In this document: one piece after another, positions 9,750 through 21,945 of the stretch | How positions within the stretch are numbered: the first letter of the stretch is position 1 | Layout of the letters: every line of letters starts with the position of its first letter | Assembly (NCBI GenBank): GCA_963556695.1 | Contig: CAUWAG010000008.1 | Location: forward strand, 1,612,001-1,676,000 | Reading direction: 5' to 3' | Source of the DNA: Anthostomella pinea | Taxonomy: Eukaryota; Ascomycota; Sordariomycetes; Xylariales; Xylariaceae | DNA: 64,000 bases | Notes under the pieces: model-generated | Seen by the model: the letters and a program-made list of their open reading frames with translations, nothing else | Told to the model about the DNA's origin: nothing | The model's database searches: none | Program-made: the position numbers and the translations under genes

Positions 9750-10529
9750 ATGGCCCGATCCGGCGCCTCAGACGCAGCAACCCCGCCCTCGTGGACTCTC
9801 ACCTCGCTCCTACAGCGCGTGAAAGGTCAGTCATCGACCAACGTAACTATCAGACCACTATCTAAACCCCCAACAGTCAAAGCCACAAAGATGCGCTCCG
9901 TCTTCCTGGGCCCGGAGCAGAAGCGCTTCGCCGAGTCCCAGGCACGCGCCTGGGCCATCATCCGCCGGCACCACGTCGCGATCGGGAAGGCCGCGGAGCG
10001 CATGATAGCCATCAACTTCAGTGGCGAGCCCCAGCGCCAGCCCCCGCACGACGTCGGTGCAGCGTCCAAGGAGATGAAAACGGAGATAGTGCAACCACCG
10101 CGAAGCCCCCTCAGCCGCCTCGAAAGCCTACCCGAGGAGATCCACATGCAGATCATGCGGCTGCTCGACCACGAGAGCCTGTACCGCCTGAGCCAGACCA
10201 CGGGCCAGTTCCTGCGGCTGTCGTTCGACAGCGCGTTCGAGGCCGACGCGGGCTGGCGGGCGTTTCGGCACACGGCGGACTGCTTGGGGGATGGGCCCCG
10301 GAGGAGGATTGTGGATGGGACGGGACAGGCGCAGGGGACTGCGGCTGAGGTCAAAGGAGCTGATTATTCGGGGCTTGATTCTTGTCCGGAACGATGGAGG
10401 CGGAATGAGGATGCGGTAGGATTCGATGGGGAAGGCTCGAAGCCAAAATCTGGCTTGGTCAGGTCGGATGAAGACGGGGATGAAGGGGAGACGATGCTGG
10501 AGTTCATGGCGAGGCAGGGCCGGGGCTGA
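9750..10529 (+). CDS. F-box domain protein
   Basis: ATG 9750 sits in a strong context (GCCACCATGG). A 51-bp in-frame intron is likely at 9826-9876 (GTCAGT donor, TCTAAAC branch, AACAG acceptor), giving 242 residues; unspliced it would be 259. The middle of the protein carries an F-box: SRLESLPEEIHMQIMRLLDH followed by ESLYRLSQT. F-box proteins bind Skp1 and present substrates to SCF ubiquitin ligases. No LRR or WD repeats follow; the C-terminal region is short, acidic and low-complexity, so the substrate is unknown. Upstream, residues 30-75 are basic and helical (FLGPEQKRFAESQARAWAII). It stands alone among repeats. Confidence 0.7.
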   Translation: MARSGASDAATPPSWTLTSLLQRVKGQSSTNVTIRPLSKPPTVKATKMRSVFLGPEQKRFAESQARAWAIIRRHHVAIGKAAERMIAINFSGEPQRQPPHDVGAASKEMKTEIVQPPRSPLSRLESLPEEIHMQIMRLLDHESLYRLSQTTGQFLRLSFDSAFEADAGWRAFRHTADCLGDGPRRRIVDGTGQAQGTAAEVKGADYSGLDSCPERWRRNEDAVGFDGEGSKPKSGLVRSDEDGDEGETMLEFMARQGRG

Positions 10530-10714
10530 AAAACCGTAGCAAGCGCGTTCGAGGGCTTGACTGCTGAAACTCAAGTTAGTGAATGCAAAGAGATGGTACA
10601 TAAAAGAGTATGATGCGCTTCGATTGTCTTTCTTGTGACTATTGGAGCAGGATAGTGGTGATAGGGGCCGAATAGGCAGATGGGCCTGTGTCGTTGCCTG
10701 TGTCGTTTCCCCTA

Positions 10715-11580
10715 GAGCACAACCCCGTCAGCAAAGAAGCTTCGCTGGTAACTCAACTTCCCGAGATGCCCAAAATGCCAGAGAACCCACTCCCAGCCAT
10801 CTGTCCGTTGGCATACAGTACGCCACAAAGCAATGCTCTGGTGCAAGCCCCGGAGCGGAAACGTTGGGGTTGTCCCGTCTTATAGCGGAGTACGGACAAT
10901 TAAGTCTTCTCTTAACACCTCCAATCCACACCCAAGCGTCCATGGGAGACGACTGGCCAGCCTGCACCGGGAAGACCCAGTACCAACAGTACGCCGAGAG
11001 AACAACCTCACCACACAACGCCCAAATCCCATATCTGGAGGGTGAGGGTCGGGCGATCGCCTTGTTTGACCCGAGAAGATGCTTGGGGGGTGCTGCCCCA
11101 GCCCAGAGTAGGGAGGTTTAGTGAACCAACTGTCTCTAGCAAGCACACATGCCCCAGCAGAGCCTCTCGGACAAGACTCCCATGATCGGCCCAGTTTCAA
11201 TGAAATCTCGGCGGCGACAAGGCTGGAGGAGGGGTTCCAAGACGGGGAAAACGAGAACGGGGCAGAGGACTTACGTTGTTCATGGGTTACCCGACGTGGG
11301 AAGGGGCAGCATAGAAGGCGGGTTCATATCCCTTGGTATGTCGTCAGTGGGTGCGAAGGAGATGGGTGTGAAGGGACAGAGAAGATGCATACGTTGGTGG
11401 TTGATGGCTTCGTGATTGATTTCTTGAGAATGTTCCAAGAATCTTGAAAGTGGTGGTCTTGCAAAAGAGAGGAAGGGAGGGGAAGAAACGTGAAAAGGGT
11501 GGCCTTTAAATATAAATTCAGATTGTGGGCCGCAGCAAGGCTGATTGAGCAATCAGCCCCAGAAAATCCCACCAGTCCGG
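10715..11580 (-). repeat. dispersed gene-derived duplication, copy A
   Basis: The reverse complement of this stretch aligns by eye with 27,260-28,445, in inverted orientation, including CAACTTCCCGAGAT, GAGGGTGAGGGTCGG, GGGAGGTTTA, ACACACATGCCCCAGCAGAG and AACAACGTAAGTCC. Similarity includes a CCACAATCTGA/TTTAA promoter-like block and a GTAAGT donor, so the unit is derived from a gene with its upstream region. Copy A has lost about 300 bp of exon present in copy B. Open frames here are short and not convincing. Confidence 0.7.
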
Positions 11581-12277
11581 TTTAGGTACTCGGATGGGAA
11601 ACTACTGTGGTGGGATCATAGGGGCAGAGCCGCATGTTGTCAGCGCAACGTCGCTCTGTGGCAGCCACGTTCCCAGGTACATACTTTTGGGTGCAGCCAA
11701 CCAGAAAATTGGACTGCTACGGGTCAATGCTCAAGCAGCCCTGGAGATCGCACTGCTCACCCCATTTGTTTTATTGGGCGAGTGAAACGTGATTTGATCT
11801 TTGGGCGGGTGGCAGGATTTCTGATCTGAGGGCACCTGGGCAGACAGACAGGCGGCAGGGTCAGTACTAGTTCTGATCTGGCGTGCTCATTCATCAGTCA
11901 CCTTCTACCTAGCAAGGCTCTTGATCTTGACCACTTCTTAACAGCTAGTCGGGTACATCTACATGTCATATTCCATGTTGGACCGTATCTGCCGCTGCTC
12001 ATCAGGCCACAGCCGAACATGTTACCACCCAGGTGGCACTCTGCATCGCCTCTCTTCACTCTGCCCTGCTTGTGCCTCAGCTGCAAACGAAAATTGACAG
12101 CAGAAAATCCGGCTTCTCCTCCACATGTGATGTTTCATAATTCATGTCCCCTTTCATACGGTGTCCTATCTGTCAACCACTACACACCTATCTTGATCCT
12201 ATCCGCGCCGCTATCTCCCACCGGGCCCAGCTTACCTACATGCCTGTCCATCGACTTTATTCACTTGCTCACCCTTC
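11581..12277. other. intergenic
   Basis: About 700 bp without a supported gene or repeat I can name; it runs up to MITE copy A. Confidence 0.4.
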
Positions 12278-12427
12278 TGTCACAGTTTGGCTGCTGGTGA
12301 CTGTAGAAATGACTTTGTTGATGTACGTGAAGAAGGAAAGAAACTATGAAGATAGCTAGGAGACAGGAGCAAGTATATATAGGGGTTGAACCGTGGGGCT
12401 GTGGGGTTGACATATAGTGCCGTGACA
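12278..12427 (+). mobile_element. 150-bp MITE, copy A
   Basis: Starts TGTCACAGT and ends CCGTGACA, forming short imperfect terminal inverted repeats. The interior (GTGAAGAAGGAAAGAAACTATGAAG, read in parts; TATATATAGGGGTTG; GTGGGGCTGTGGGGTT) matches copies at 36.0, 36.5 and 37.1 kb. Flanks CCTTC/ACTTC match at 4 of 5 positions. Confidence 0.75.
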
Positions 12428-12953
12428 ACTTCCGTCCCTTCGCACACCTACGGATTTAGAAAGGAGGCTCCCGAATCACATCCCTAGATGGAACCTGAGA
12501 GCACAAAACCCGGAAGTCCTAAAAGGAGTGGACACGGAGTCAAGAGATTGCCAGCCCATGAGGTACGATACTGGTATAACCCACTGTGTTTAGCTTAATA
12601 GATGTAGTGGATAGTTTACCACGGCCCTATGTATCCTAGGGAGAGCTGATTCCTGCTGCTTTGCAGCAGGCTTCCAGCTGTGAAAGAATACCAATCAATC
12701 AATCAATCAAGCACACCTACGGATTCATTTATAATCCATCACTTCTTTTCTTCCTCCTGTCGTTCATCTCTTGTGCCGGCCCGCGTCCATTTATCCGTAA
12801 CTTGGTCGTCCCGCTGGGGATATTAAATACACGTTGATATTATCGAGTTTTTATTAATTTCTAATTGATATAACGTAGCTGACAAGCGAGTTGGCACTCG
12901 TCATGAACTTTCTAACCAACACGATTCAAACCATTATATCTCCACCAACAACA
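12428..12953. other. short intergenic with hairpin and (AATC)n tail
   Basis: At about 12,651-12,669 CCTGCTGCTTTGCAGCAGG is a perfect 8-bp-stem hairpin. About 30 bp later (12,690-12,710) comes (AATC)n. A hairpin followed by a simple-repeat tail looks like the 3' end of an old retroelement, but no body was recognised. The DNA then becomes AT-rich before the transposase remnant. Confidence 0.35.
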
Positions 12954-13400
12954 ATGGCACCGCGTTATAACAAATCAGACTTACAGGTAGCTGTCCAAGC
13001 TAAATGACGTGACCCTCATATTTCTATATTTCAGCTTGCGAAACTCTTTAATATCCCTTATTCCATTTTGAGCAATATAATCAAAGGAATGCCATCACGA
13101 CGCGACAGCATGCCCAATACTTTGAAACTTACGGTTTCTGAAGAGAATGCCATTCTTTCCTTCATTCTTGACCTGGATGCGCGAGCATTTCCATCCCGGC
13201 ACAGTTATGTTGAAAATATGGCGAATCAATTGTTGGCGGCACGTGGGGCTGGACGTGTTAGAAAGAACTGGACGTGGAACTTCATTAAACACACACCAGG
13301 CCTCTAGACGCGTTTTTATCGGAGGATGGACTACCAGAGGGTCTTGAACGAAGATCCAGACGCGTATCGCGCGTTGTCATAATTCCGTAAATGTATTGGA
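12954..13400 (+). pseudogene. decayed pogo/Fot1-type transposase, N-terminal part
   Basis: From ATG 12,954 the frame reads as the psq-type and CENP-B-type helix-turn-helix region of Fot1/Pot-like transposases: QLAKLFNIPYSILSNIIKG, then LTVSEENAILSFILDLDARA, then YVENMANQLLAARGAGRVRK and NWTWNFIKHTPGL. In-frame stops TGA (13,005), TAG (13,305) and TAA (13,380) are single C-to-T changes from CGA, CAG or CGG, and CAA, typical of RIP. The DDE catalytic part is missing after about 13,400. It was a cut-and-paste transposase and is now inactive. Confidence 0.85.
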
Positions 13401-16227
13401 AGGATACAGGGACCCTTATTGTCTATTAACGTATAACGAACTCTGGTTAAAGGAAAAGAAAGACCTGGAGATGCACCCAAATTGGTGGGCAGCTAGATGT
13501 GGGCAGTCGTCCCCCATCAGACCCACCAGGGCATGGATCAACTTATCGTCCGATCAGTCACGTGCTCAGTCACGTGACCCGGGGACCATGAGGACCATCG
13601 CTAGACCTGATGAATGGTGGAACCATCACAAGGTGTATATAATGTCAGATGTAGTGGTGGCTCAGGGTGTGTCACCAGGTGGTCTGTGCGCTGTGGGTGG
13701 AATGGTTGCCCCACAGCTCCGTTACCACCGCGGATACACGCGCCGCAGTGGTATTTAGGTGTGAATCCGTCTGTGCCAGGTAGACTTAGAACAACCAAAA
13801 ACGAGCAAGTACGTATGAACCTAATATTCTGCACGACGAATTCTCACATATAATAAATAAAAGGGTTACTAATAATATTAAGTGTCACGTTCCATATAAA
13901 GGTTGTTGAGCATAAGGGCTCCAATTACTATATATGTACTAAAATCTCTTAGTAGGAAGAAGGGAAGAGAAGATCAGGTCTCGCACCTAAATTGAGTGGT
14001 GAAGTAGATCTGTGCGACCGCTCTGCTACGCCCAACCTTTCGGGATGGGACAACGTGGTTGGCCAGGTTATATGACATAAGGTTACGTGATACCCACTGA
14101 TGGGGTCTGCACCATCACATTAAGGTTAAAAGAAAAAACGAATAAAGTTTAGCTATAAGTTATTAAGAAAACATTGTTTATTTATTTAAAGTTATAATAA
14201 AGCTTAAATTGATTTTATAGTACCAATATTATCTTAATTTACTAGGTTAAAAACACGAAGTTATCTACAACTTGGCTAATAATCTACCTTTGTCTTATAA
14301 ATTCTTACCACAAGATTTATATTTACTCTTTATTAATTATTAACTTACCTTCTTATAGCCGTTTTTATGCTGTGTAATAATAAATAGCTTATACTATACT
14401 TCGGCCAGTCACTTTACGTTATTTCTTTTGCCTAATCTCTCTATCGGTCTGTCACTACTAACATTTCGTTGAAATTCCGCCTGGGTAAATTGGTCCGCTG
14501 GGTGCCGTATTGATGCGTGGCAACAGGGGGACCCAACACAGATGTCCTGGTTGATGATATAAGCTAGCTAGATAAGATAAGGGACGGCTGCCACACCTTA
14601 AGTGTATGCAGCTCGCTCTCGCTTAGCTTGGGACATCAACCAGCAATACTGTTAGATTTGAGCCAATCGTGAGGTTGAAGTGTATGTGTGTATTCTGTGT
14701 CTTTGAAGTGTCTCTGTGCGACCGTGGCAGCTTTTTGCCAGAAGGGGCTAGATCGGGACGGAACAACTAGGTTCAGTTGTCTAACTGTCAAGGTGCCCTC
14801 TAGGCGTACCTTTAGTCCAACAGATACACACACAAATGACCCCCCTATACTAATCGTATTACGTATTTACTTAATTTGAGAGGGGATAATCGTGGGTACC
14901 GGCGTGGGCTGGCTCATCAAAGCCGCCTACTCCTAGGCAAGGGAATCTACGCTTTGGCAGGATCTACTTGGGGAAGGAAATAGGCAAGCGTTTTTTAACC
15001 CTTCTAGGTATTGATATTTAATAATTGGTGGGGCGGCGTGTTGACATCTGTATGATAAGTCACTGTTTCTGAGGGATTTACGACTTCCTTTGGAGGCTTC
15101 AAGGTCTTGGTTTGGTGAGATGGTCTTGTGCAGTGCTGTTAAGGTATGGGGAGAGTGCCAGGTGAGATGCGAGATTAAAGTGGAGCCATGCTGACTGTGA
15201 GAAAAGGGGTAAAACAGTGGGGCTTGAATGGATTGCTTCAATGTACATAGGCCGGGGGTTGTTTGGTTTATAAAGTATATGCTTAACCTGTATTAATGTT
15301 CTTGTTACCGCTGCGTCTCTGACATCTCTTTTTAATTTCTATGCCGTGGTCTGGTCTTTTGGGTGGTGTTGCAAGCTAGTGGTGGTGCCAATGGCGATCG
15401 TGTCAGGTGATATACCGCGGAGGGGCTAGAAGGTGCAAGAGACTGCACGGACCTCTGGGCATCATAGGGAGGTCATCATGTGGCTCCTCAACCCATTTTC
15501 CAGCCACAATGACGGATGGGTCACGGACCAGGGTACAAGGTACCTTGGAGCCCAACTGGTACCCGTTTGTACCAGATTCGTACCCAACTGGGATGATAGC
15601 TACTTCTGGGATGGGGACACCACCCATCCCTTCTTTCAATCAAGCAACTTCCAGAATACAGACCAATAGCCACCATTCGTGACCCTGGTCCTTATTCTGG
15701 ATACCACTACCACAAGGCACAATCATGTGTCTAAGTCTAGAACAAGGGTACGCATATTTCAATGTATTTGAGTGCATCGATGGTTTCGAGATGTCTAGGC
15801 TACATGGGAGGGTAGCTTAGGGGAAGTAAGTCGGAAGGGGGAAAAGAATGCATCTCATGTTGGAGAAACGCTATATAATGGCTGATTGCCAAATGGAATT
15901 GAACGTGAGGTATATCAGCTAACAGGACTAGGAAGAGGGTGAGGGGGTTCTTGTTTTGTTTACAATTCGTTTTCTTGAATCAGCGGGCGCCCGTTACTAT
16001 AGTCTTCCTAAACCACAAGATCAGATGCCCCATTACCAGGTGTCCAAATCTCGAGTAAAACATCATCCGAGCAACAACCGCAATCAGCAGTCAGTCCCCC
16101 GCTACCTTAACCCCACCCGGAATCCTGAAATACCGGTGTTTCATTTCTGCAGTGAATGCATCCTCTTCCTTCACCATCCGAACTTCACCACATCACAACC
16201 AAGTCCACGTCAACCGCAAAATCCACC
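13401..16227. other. gene-poor region with AT-rich block
   Basis: 2.8 kb with no supported gene. 13,850-14,420 is strongly AT-rich (RIP-like). 15,480-15,735 holds the second copy (Y) of the dispersed repeat at 8.9-9.2 kb. 13,545-13,580 has two close CAGTCACGTG sites. Other short frames have no support. Confidence 0.45.
15480..15735. repeat. diverged dispersed repeat, copy Y
   Basis: Partner of the copy at 8861-9210. The best match is 15,605-15,730 (ACTTCTGGGATGGGG ... CCAGAATACAGACC ... CTACCACAAGGCACAATCATG). Confidence 0.4.
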
Positions 16228-17500
16228 ATGGGCGATCAAGACCCTCCCGACAAACGTCAGGTATAACTTGCAACTTGCTGATCGCGATACCGGCATGCGG
16301 TCCGGTCCAATCTACGTCCCGCTAACTAGAGAATGAAGCAGTTGCGGTTGCCGAACCTCCATGTCCCACGCCAGCCAGTCGCACGAGCTGCCGAGAATGC
16401 GGTTGCTGATCTACTGGCGGTCTGTCAACAACTCCGAAACTCCGTGGCCATCCTGGCGGTCGATGCGGTGGCTCGCAAGCAGTGATTCGAAGCCATGGAT
16501 GTAATCGAATACCTCCAAGAGCGGCGATTGGCTCTTCTTGTTGGCGAAATCAAGCTCCTGGAAGAACGGCAGCTTCATCACAAGTTACTCGAAAACTCGC
16601 GACGCAAGACGCACAGGATGCGGCGCATGGCACGGGTTCGATACACCGCGCTGCTCACTATACGACACCTTCGCTGACAATGTTGAGCAGAACACCCTTT
16701 ACCTGGCGCTCGCCTCGGGTCTTTGGCTGGTGTACAAAATCATGGTTTACAAGGGCGTCCATCCGCGCGAAGTTTCATTGCTCTGCATCTTGGTAGTTGC
16801 AGCCGTAAAAGTCTTGCGTGATTACATGGATGTGGAGGAGGGTGAACTTCCACGTGGGTTTGTGCTCATATTCACCGCATTGCCGGTCGCTTGGCCTGCG
16901 CTGCTCGCGTTGGAGGTTGCTTTGGGAGATGAGTTAGCTCTCATGATGGATCAGGATACTGTTGCAATGTCGCTGACATAGGCAAGAGGCATGCTCGCTT
17001 TCTCCGCGTTGATAGGACGCTGCATTGTGGTACAAATCCCTTCTCTGGCGCTCTCTTGCTTCTGCTCTACATTCCGCTAAATACCAGTGCTAGTAACCTC
17101 GACCAGGTTCTTCTCCGCACGTCGGTCGCCTTAGTTCTCCTGATGGTGTACAAACACTTGGCCTCCATGGGCGCCTCGCACATTGCATCCCTAACATTCT
17201 TCTTTAGGTTGGGTGCGGCCACGCATGTGGCGCACGGTCACATTGAGGCGACCAAGGGTGCCTTGTCACGTAGAACTGTGCTCATCTCCCTCGCGATGCC
17301 GGGCTTCTGGGCTGTGCTGCTGGTGTATGATCTGACCCTGCGTGATAAGGGTACCTCGTCCACTGAGACCTGCTACTAAGGAGGCCAACAAGGTTTTGGG
17401 GAATGGGTTGTTTCTCATCATGAATCAGGCTACTGTCACGATGCTGTTGTCACAGGTGGAAGGCGTGCTCGCTTCTTCTGGCCGGTAGATAATGCTACAT
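16228..17500 (+). pseudogene. degenerate coiled-coil/membrane protein gene with internally duplicated hydrophobic module
   Basis: ATG 16,228 in good context (ACCATGGG) opens an 11-codon exon, then a plausible 69-bp intron (16,261-16,329: GTATAA, GCTAAC branch, TAG). The next exon is helical with many Arg/Leu and hits TGA at 16,483 in a CGA-like position. The same frame continues past it (MDVIEYLQERRLALLVGEI then KLLEERQLHHKLLENSRRK), so I read this stop as a mutation. From about 16,680, in another frame (possible intron ending GCTGACAATGTTGAGCAG), come hydrophobic segments with LYLALASGLWLVYKIMVYKG and FVLIFTALPVAWPALLALEV. A diverged second copy of this module follows at 17,041-17,490 (LLLYIPLN..., TVLISLAMPGFWAVLLVYDL), and the start of a third near 17,530. 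Family unknown; probably a pseudogene. Confidence 0.4.
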
Positions 17501-19849
17501 TGCAATATGAACCCCTTCTCTGACACAATTTTGTGTTTTTGCTCTACACCTCGCCACATGCCCCGTCTGAACATCCGACCACTCCCTTGCCCTCAGTCCA
17601 TACGCGGTGTACCGGCCTCGGCTCAGTCCCATGAACTCGCTGGCCCAGTGGTCCACATGTCGCGGCCATATAAACACCACACAGCGAGTCAAAGTGGGAT
17701 CCCCGGGCGCAAATGAGAAGATTGCTGACCTACTGTACCTATATAGTGGTGCCATTTGCGGTACCCAGGGCATTTCTTGGAGGCTGTGTGGGATAGCCTT
17801 CCGGTGTTGGATGGCGCACAAGCCACCGTGGCGTTCAGGGGGGTGGCAGTGCACCTAGCAAGGCCAACAGGGACATTCTGGGGGCCACTTGGCCCACAGC
17901 AGGATTTTCTCCAGATACACACACATACATGGAATTACCAGAGTGCACGTTTGCACCCAGATGAACCACCTTACACACTGTTTGACATACAACTCTCTCC
18001 TTCTGCTGCCACCAACTTGTCCTGGTATGTGGATGGCACCTATGTGCGAAGTGACTATGGAAAGGATCATACAGGGACGGACTGAAGTCTGAGTGGAACT
18101 GAACTATTCAATCGAAAGTCGGCAACTTCCCATCCCAGGAATTTTAGACACCAATGGCCAGCATATATCGAGGGTTTCCAAAGGAATAAGCCACCAAGGC
18201 CAGAACAACAACAGCAACAATGAATACAACACCGACAGTGGTGAGCAAGCCGAGCTAGTTCTGGTTAGTCAGTATAACAAGTCCATCAAGTATCAAACAA
18301 CTGGGACTTTCCCGAGCGGACTTCGGCCATGAATGAGCACTTCCTTCTGAAAGGCGGTGGTGGGCATAGTGCGACGTGGATTTGTTTCCCTAAGTCCAGT
18401 CAGTAAACGGATCAACTGAGTAAGTCGCACCTGGAGTCCCAGATGGGTAGCCATTGTATGGAGTCTTGAGGCTTCAGTAGTGCCCCGTTAGGCAATGCAA
18501 TAAGTGTGGAGGCTTTGACACCACTACTCAAGGATATACCTGGTCCACATGCTGAAGAAGAACTCTACAGCACATGGCCCACACCCATTAACGCAATCCA
18601 CCTACAACCGCCCTCAGGGAGGAAACGGAAGCCGGGCTACTCCCTATGGGGTACTCAATACTCAACTCCAAGATCCAACCCGGTCCAAACAAAGCCCACA
18701 GTGGCTTTGAGAGACGAGGATCAGCCGACGTGACGTTACCCACCTCTCGGGCTCATTGGTATCAACTGAAGGGCAGCCACCCCCATCCAAAGTAGGTGAG
18801 TTGGTCGGAAGTGACCAGTGGCCGCACATGCCCCAGCACCGATGAGTGATCCGAGAAGGTCCCGATAGGTTCCGATTTCGTCAAGGCCATTTTGCGGGAT
18901 CTTGGAGATACAGGATAGGCAAGGAAAACAAGTTTGGACGTGGACTTACCGGAAGATGACTGTGCGCAAAGTCGTGTTCGAGTGGCTGTCCATGGATCGA
19001 GGAAGGCTGTGCACCTGAAGACGACGTATTGGCTGAGCGGCGTCGCTTCAGGTGGGACGAGTGTAGGTCGGGTGGAAGAAGAGGGTCATGCGGGCTCTAG
19101 TTAGCAGAATTGTTAGAATGAAGGCTGACAGTCGAAGGCCCTGGGGAGGAGAGGCGATCTATTCAGAAGACTCACGTATTCGTCTGCATCCTATGCAGCG
19201 AGGCCAGCCATCTTTTCCCTATCAGCTAGCAGAATTGTAAAGTTAGCAGGCAGTCGGAAAGGAACAAGATGTGGGCTGATGACTGCTGCGAGCCAGAATG
19301 GGGGGGACCTCAGATGGAGGTTGGAGCAACGAAGGAGGGAAGGGTAGATACCTCTTCGCAATGGCTGGCTTTGGTGTTGGTGTTCGCGTGGAGGAGGGGA
19401 GGGCAAGCAGAAGAGAAAAGGTGAGGGTGGGTAGGCAAGGCAAGTACTGATATTTATGGTAATCTGAGAGGGCAGCAGAGCATGGCTGATTTGACGGTCT
19501 GCAGGTCTGCACGATTGGGTCCAGCTGAAAAGGTTACCTAATATCAAATCTCAGAAATCACCTGAGGCACACATTCCTTGAGCTGCGGGGGACCACGGTC
19601 AAGCTGCAATCAATCCGCCACAGGAGGTGGCAACCTGCACAAGGGAACACGGCACGTTCTCAGCCAACTAATGAGGGGCCTTGATACTATCGGATGAGGA
19701 TGCACAGAACTCATGAATTTCTTGACTGATCGAAACTAAACCGTGATTTGATCTCATCTTGTCTGCTCGTGATACAGGCTTGATGCACATACACCTCCTG
19801 AAATCTGCGCAGAATTACTGTGCCCCCTTCACTGATGCATCACCAGCAC
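17501..19849. other. gene-poor region left of the LINE
   Basis: 2.3 kb without a supported gene. Open frames at 17.5-18.1 kb and 19.2-19.5 kb (minus) have no domain, signal or splice support. The region is of intermediate GC and does not look RIP-affected. It ends at the LINE target duplication. Confidence 0.45.
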
Positions 19850-19865
19850 CACTGACCGAGTAAGC
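19850..19865 (+). repeat. left target-site duplication of the LINE
   Basis: CACTGACCGAGTAAGC is repeated exactly at 26,501-26,516, on the other side of the LINE. Confidence 0.9.
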
Positions 19866-20005
19866 AGCTCAACCAAACAAAAACAACTATTTTTCTTGGC
19901 GCCCCGCTGTTAGGGCGCAACCTCGATATCTGTACTAAAGCAGGCACTTCTCTCAGTAACTGACTATCTTTGCTAAGACACAAGAGAATTTTTCTCACAA
20001 GCCGG

Positions 20006-21800
20006 ATGGCACCCTTCTACGACGGGCCCCCAAACACGCCTGTGGCCGTCCCAAAGACGACCACCGGCGGCATGCTCAAATCCCCGGCCCCCAGAAAGAC
20101 ATACAGCTCGGCAACTCCGAGCAGGCTCCGCCAGGCGCTGCTTGACGACATCAGCAGCAGCCCGTCACAGGTCTCTGAGGCTGACTTTACCGTTATTTCC
20201 CCTCTGAAAAGAAAATCCTGAAATATCAATGATAGCAATATCACTATAATGAAACGACCTTAATTAAACAAAATCTCTACAGATCAAACAATTATATGTG
20301 ATACAGGGAATAAAGCCTCCTCTTCAGAGTGCCAGGACCAAGTTGCCAAAATACTGACTAAAGACAAGCACCTCTATAAAACCAGGATGACAATATTTCA
20401 GGAGTGTGCTGCAATAGTTGATAAGACACTTAAGAAAGCTAGAACCGAATTACACTCTTATGCCAAGGAGTTCAGCGTTTTCTTCTCTAAATGCCTAAAC
20501 GAGTGGCTGGAAACCCGAGATCCGCCCAAAAGGAAGACCATTCCTGGGGGGATAGGGATGGTGAAGCCCACCATGACCTTTGCCCAAGCTATCTCCTCTA
20601 GCCAACGACAGCATCCACGGACAGTCAACACTACCATAAAAAAAACACAGCCTGGCGCCCGCATCACTACTAATCAACTGAAGAAGAAGCAGGATGATCT
20701 CCGGGTCTTTATTCGCATGGATAATAGCCACCTAGAGCCTTACGGAATAAAGTCTACACTGAACAAAAGACTTAAGCTCCACCCTCAAGAGCTTAGAGAA
20801 GTGACCCGGTGCCCCTCTAGATTTACCTTACACCCAAGGGACAAGCCAACTCAGGCTAAGCTCCTGGCCTTCCAAGAAGAAATCACCGATATTCTCAAGG
20901 CAGAAAAGATCGAGACCCACACGGTCTAGCATCACTATAAGGTCAATGGATGCCCAAGAAAGGTCATCAGTGCGGAAGGTGTAACGGCCTGCACAGACCT
21001 TTCCACATGACAAGTGGATACTTCTTAATAGGGGAAGGATCTGACCAGAGGATCCCCTTAAAGGGGCAACCTCCCACTGTACCTATCTCTCTCTTTCTTC
21101 CTTTCCTCTCTAGTCTTGATATTCTCGTCAATAGAGTAATAGCTGCTTGCTGCCGGCCATGTCCCAGCTCCTCAGTACGCTCGCCGTGACAAAAGGATTG
21201 ACAATCGACATTACCGACATTGCTGTTGCTGATGAAGTTGAAGCCCAAACAGGTGACAGACCTTTAAGGTGCATACTCTCAAGGAACACAGTTGATTCTG
21301 ATCTGGAGACCACATTGGTGATCTCTCTGCCCCGTGCAGCAAAGAAACCATTCACGCTTTTTGCTCACTCAATGACCCCAAGGCACATTCAATACTCCCT
21401 CAAGGTTCACCAATGTGCGAGCTGCTTCAGATACCATAGTAGGAACTACCGATGTGAAAAGCAAGTATGTGTACGTTGCGCCAGTACAGTACACCAGGGG
21501 GAGTGCAAAAAACCAATCCCAAAGTGTGTCAACTGCAAAGGACCTCATGCTGCCAACTTCGACAAATGCCCTGCACGCCCCAAGGTTGTGAAAGGCATTA
21601 TCCACAAGCACACATGGGAGCAAATCCAGGAAATAAGGCTGGCCGGAGAAAGAGCCAGATCTAAGGCTTTTAATAAAACAGGCAGAAACCAAGCTAGGTC
21701 AACACCTAGCAATAATAATGAAGACACCACAATACAAATCAATACAACAGATACAGCTCATCCCAGAGATACTGACACCATTATTGTCAGTCAATGCTAG
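20006..21800 (+). pseudogene. LINE ORF1 (gag-like RNA-binding protein), broken
   Basis: From ATG 20,006 the frame reads a Pro/Ser-rich N-terminus, then is interrupted by TGA (about 20,219) and TAA (about 20,264), continues in the same frame as a 180-codon helical basic segment (20,387-20,929), stops at TAG (about 20,927), and becomes confused between about 20,990 and 21,130. The C-terminal part (21,147-21,800) has three retroviral-type Cys/His knuckles in a row: CASCFRYHSRNYRC, CVRCASTVHQGEC and CVNCKGPHAANFDKC. In Tad-type elements this protein binds the element RNA. It is not functional here. Confidence 0.85.
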
Positions 21801-21929
21801 GTACATCAAATGAAACATATCGACACAGGCATCTAGTCATCCACTCTGTGAATGTAGCAGGAGGACAAAAGAGTGCAGGCCCTACAGAGTTAGCCATCAA
21901 CCTGGCTGACTATAAAGGAGAACAAGCAG

Positions 21930-21945
21930 ACATCATTCTGATGCA
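21930..21945 (+). repeat. left target-site duplication of the SINE
   Basis: ACATCATTCTGATGCA is repeated exactly at 22,724-22,739. Removing the SINE and one copy restores the LINE endonuclease frame. Confidence 0.95.

Noticed and set aside
19191..19547. Minus-strand 118-residue Pro/Ser-rich frame
   Set aside because: No start context, splice signal or domain; pyrimidine-rich DNA gives such frames by chance.
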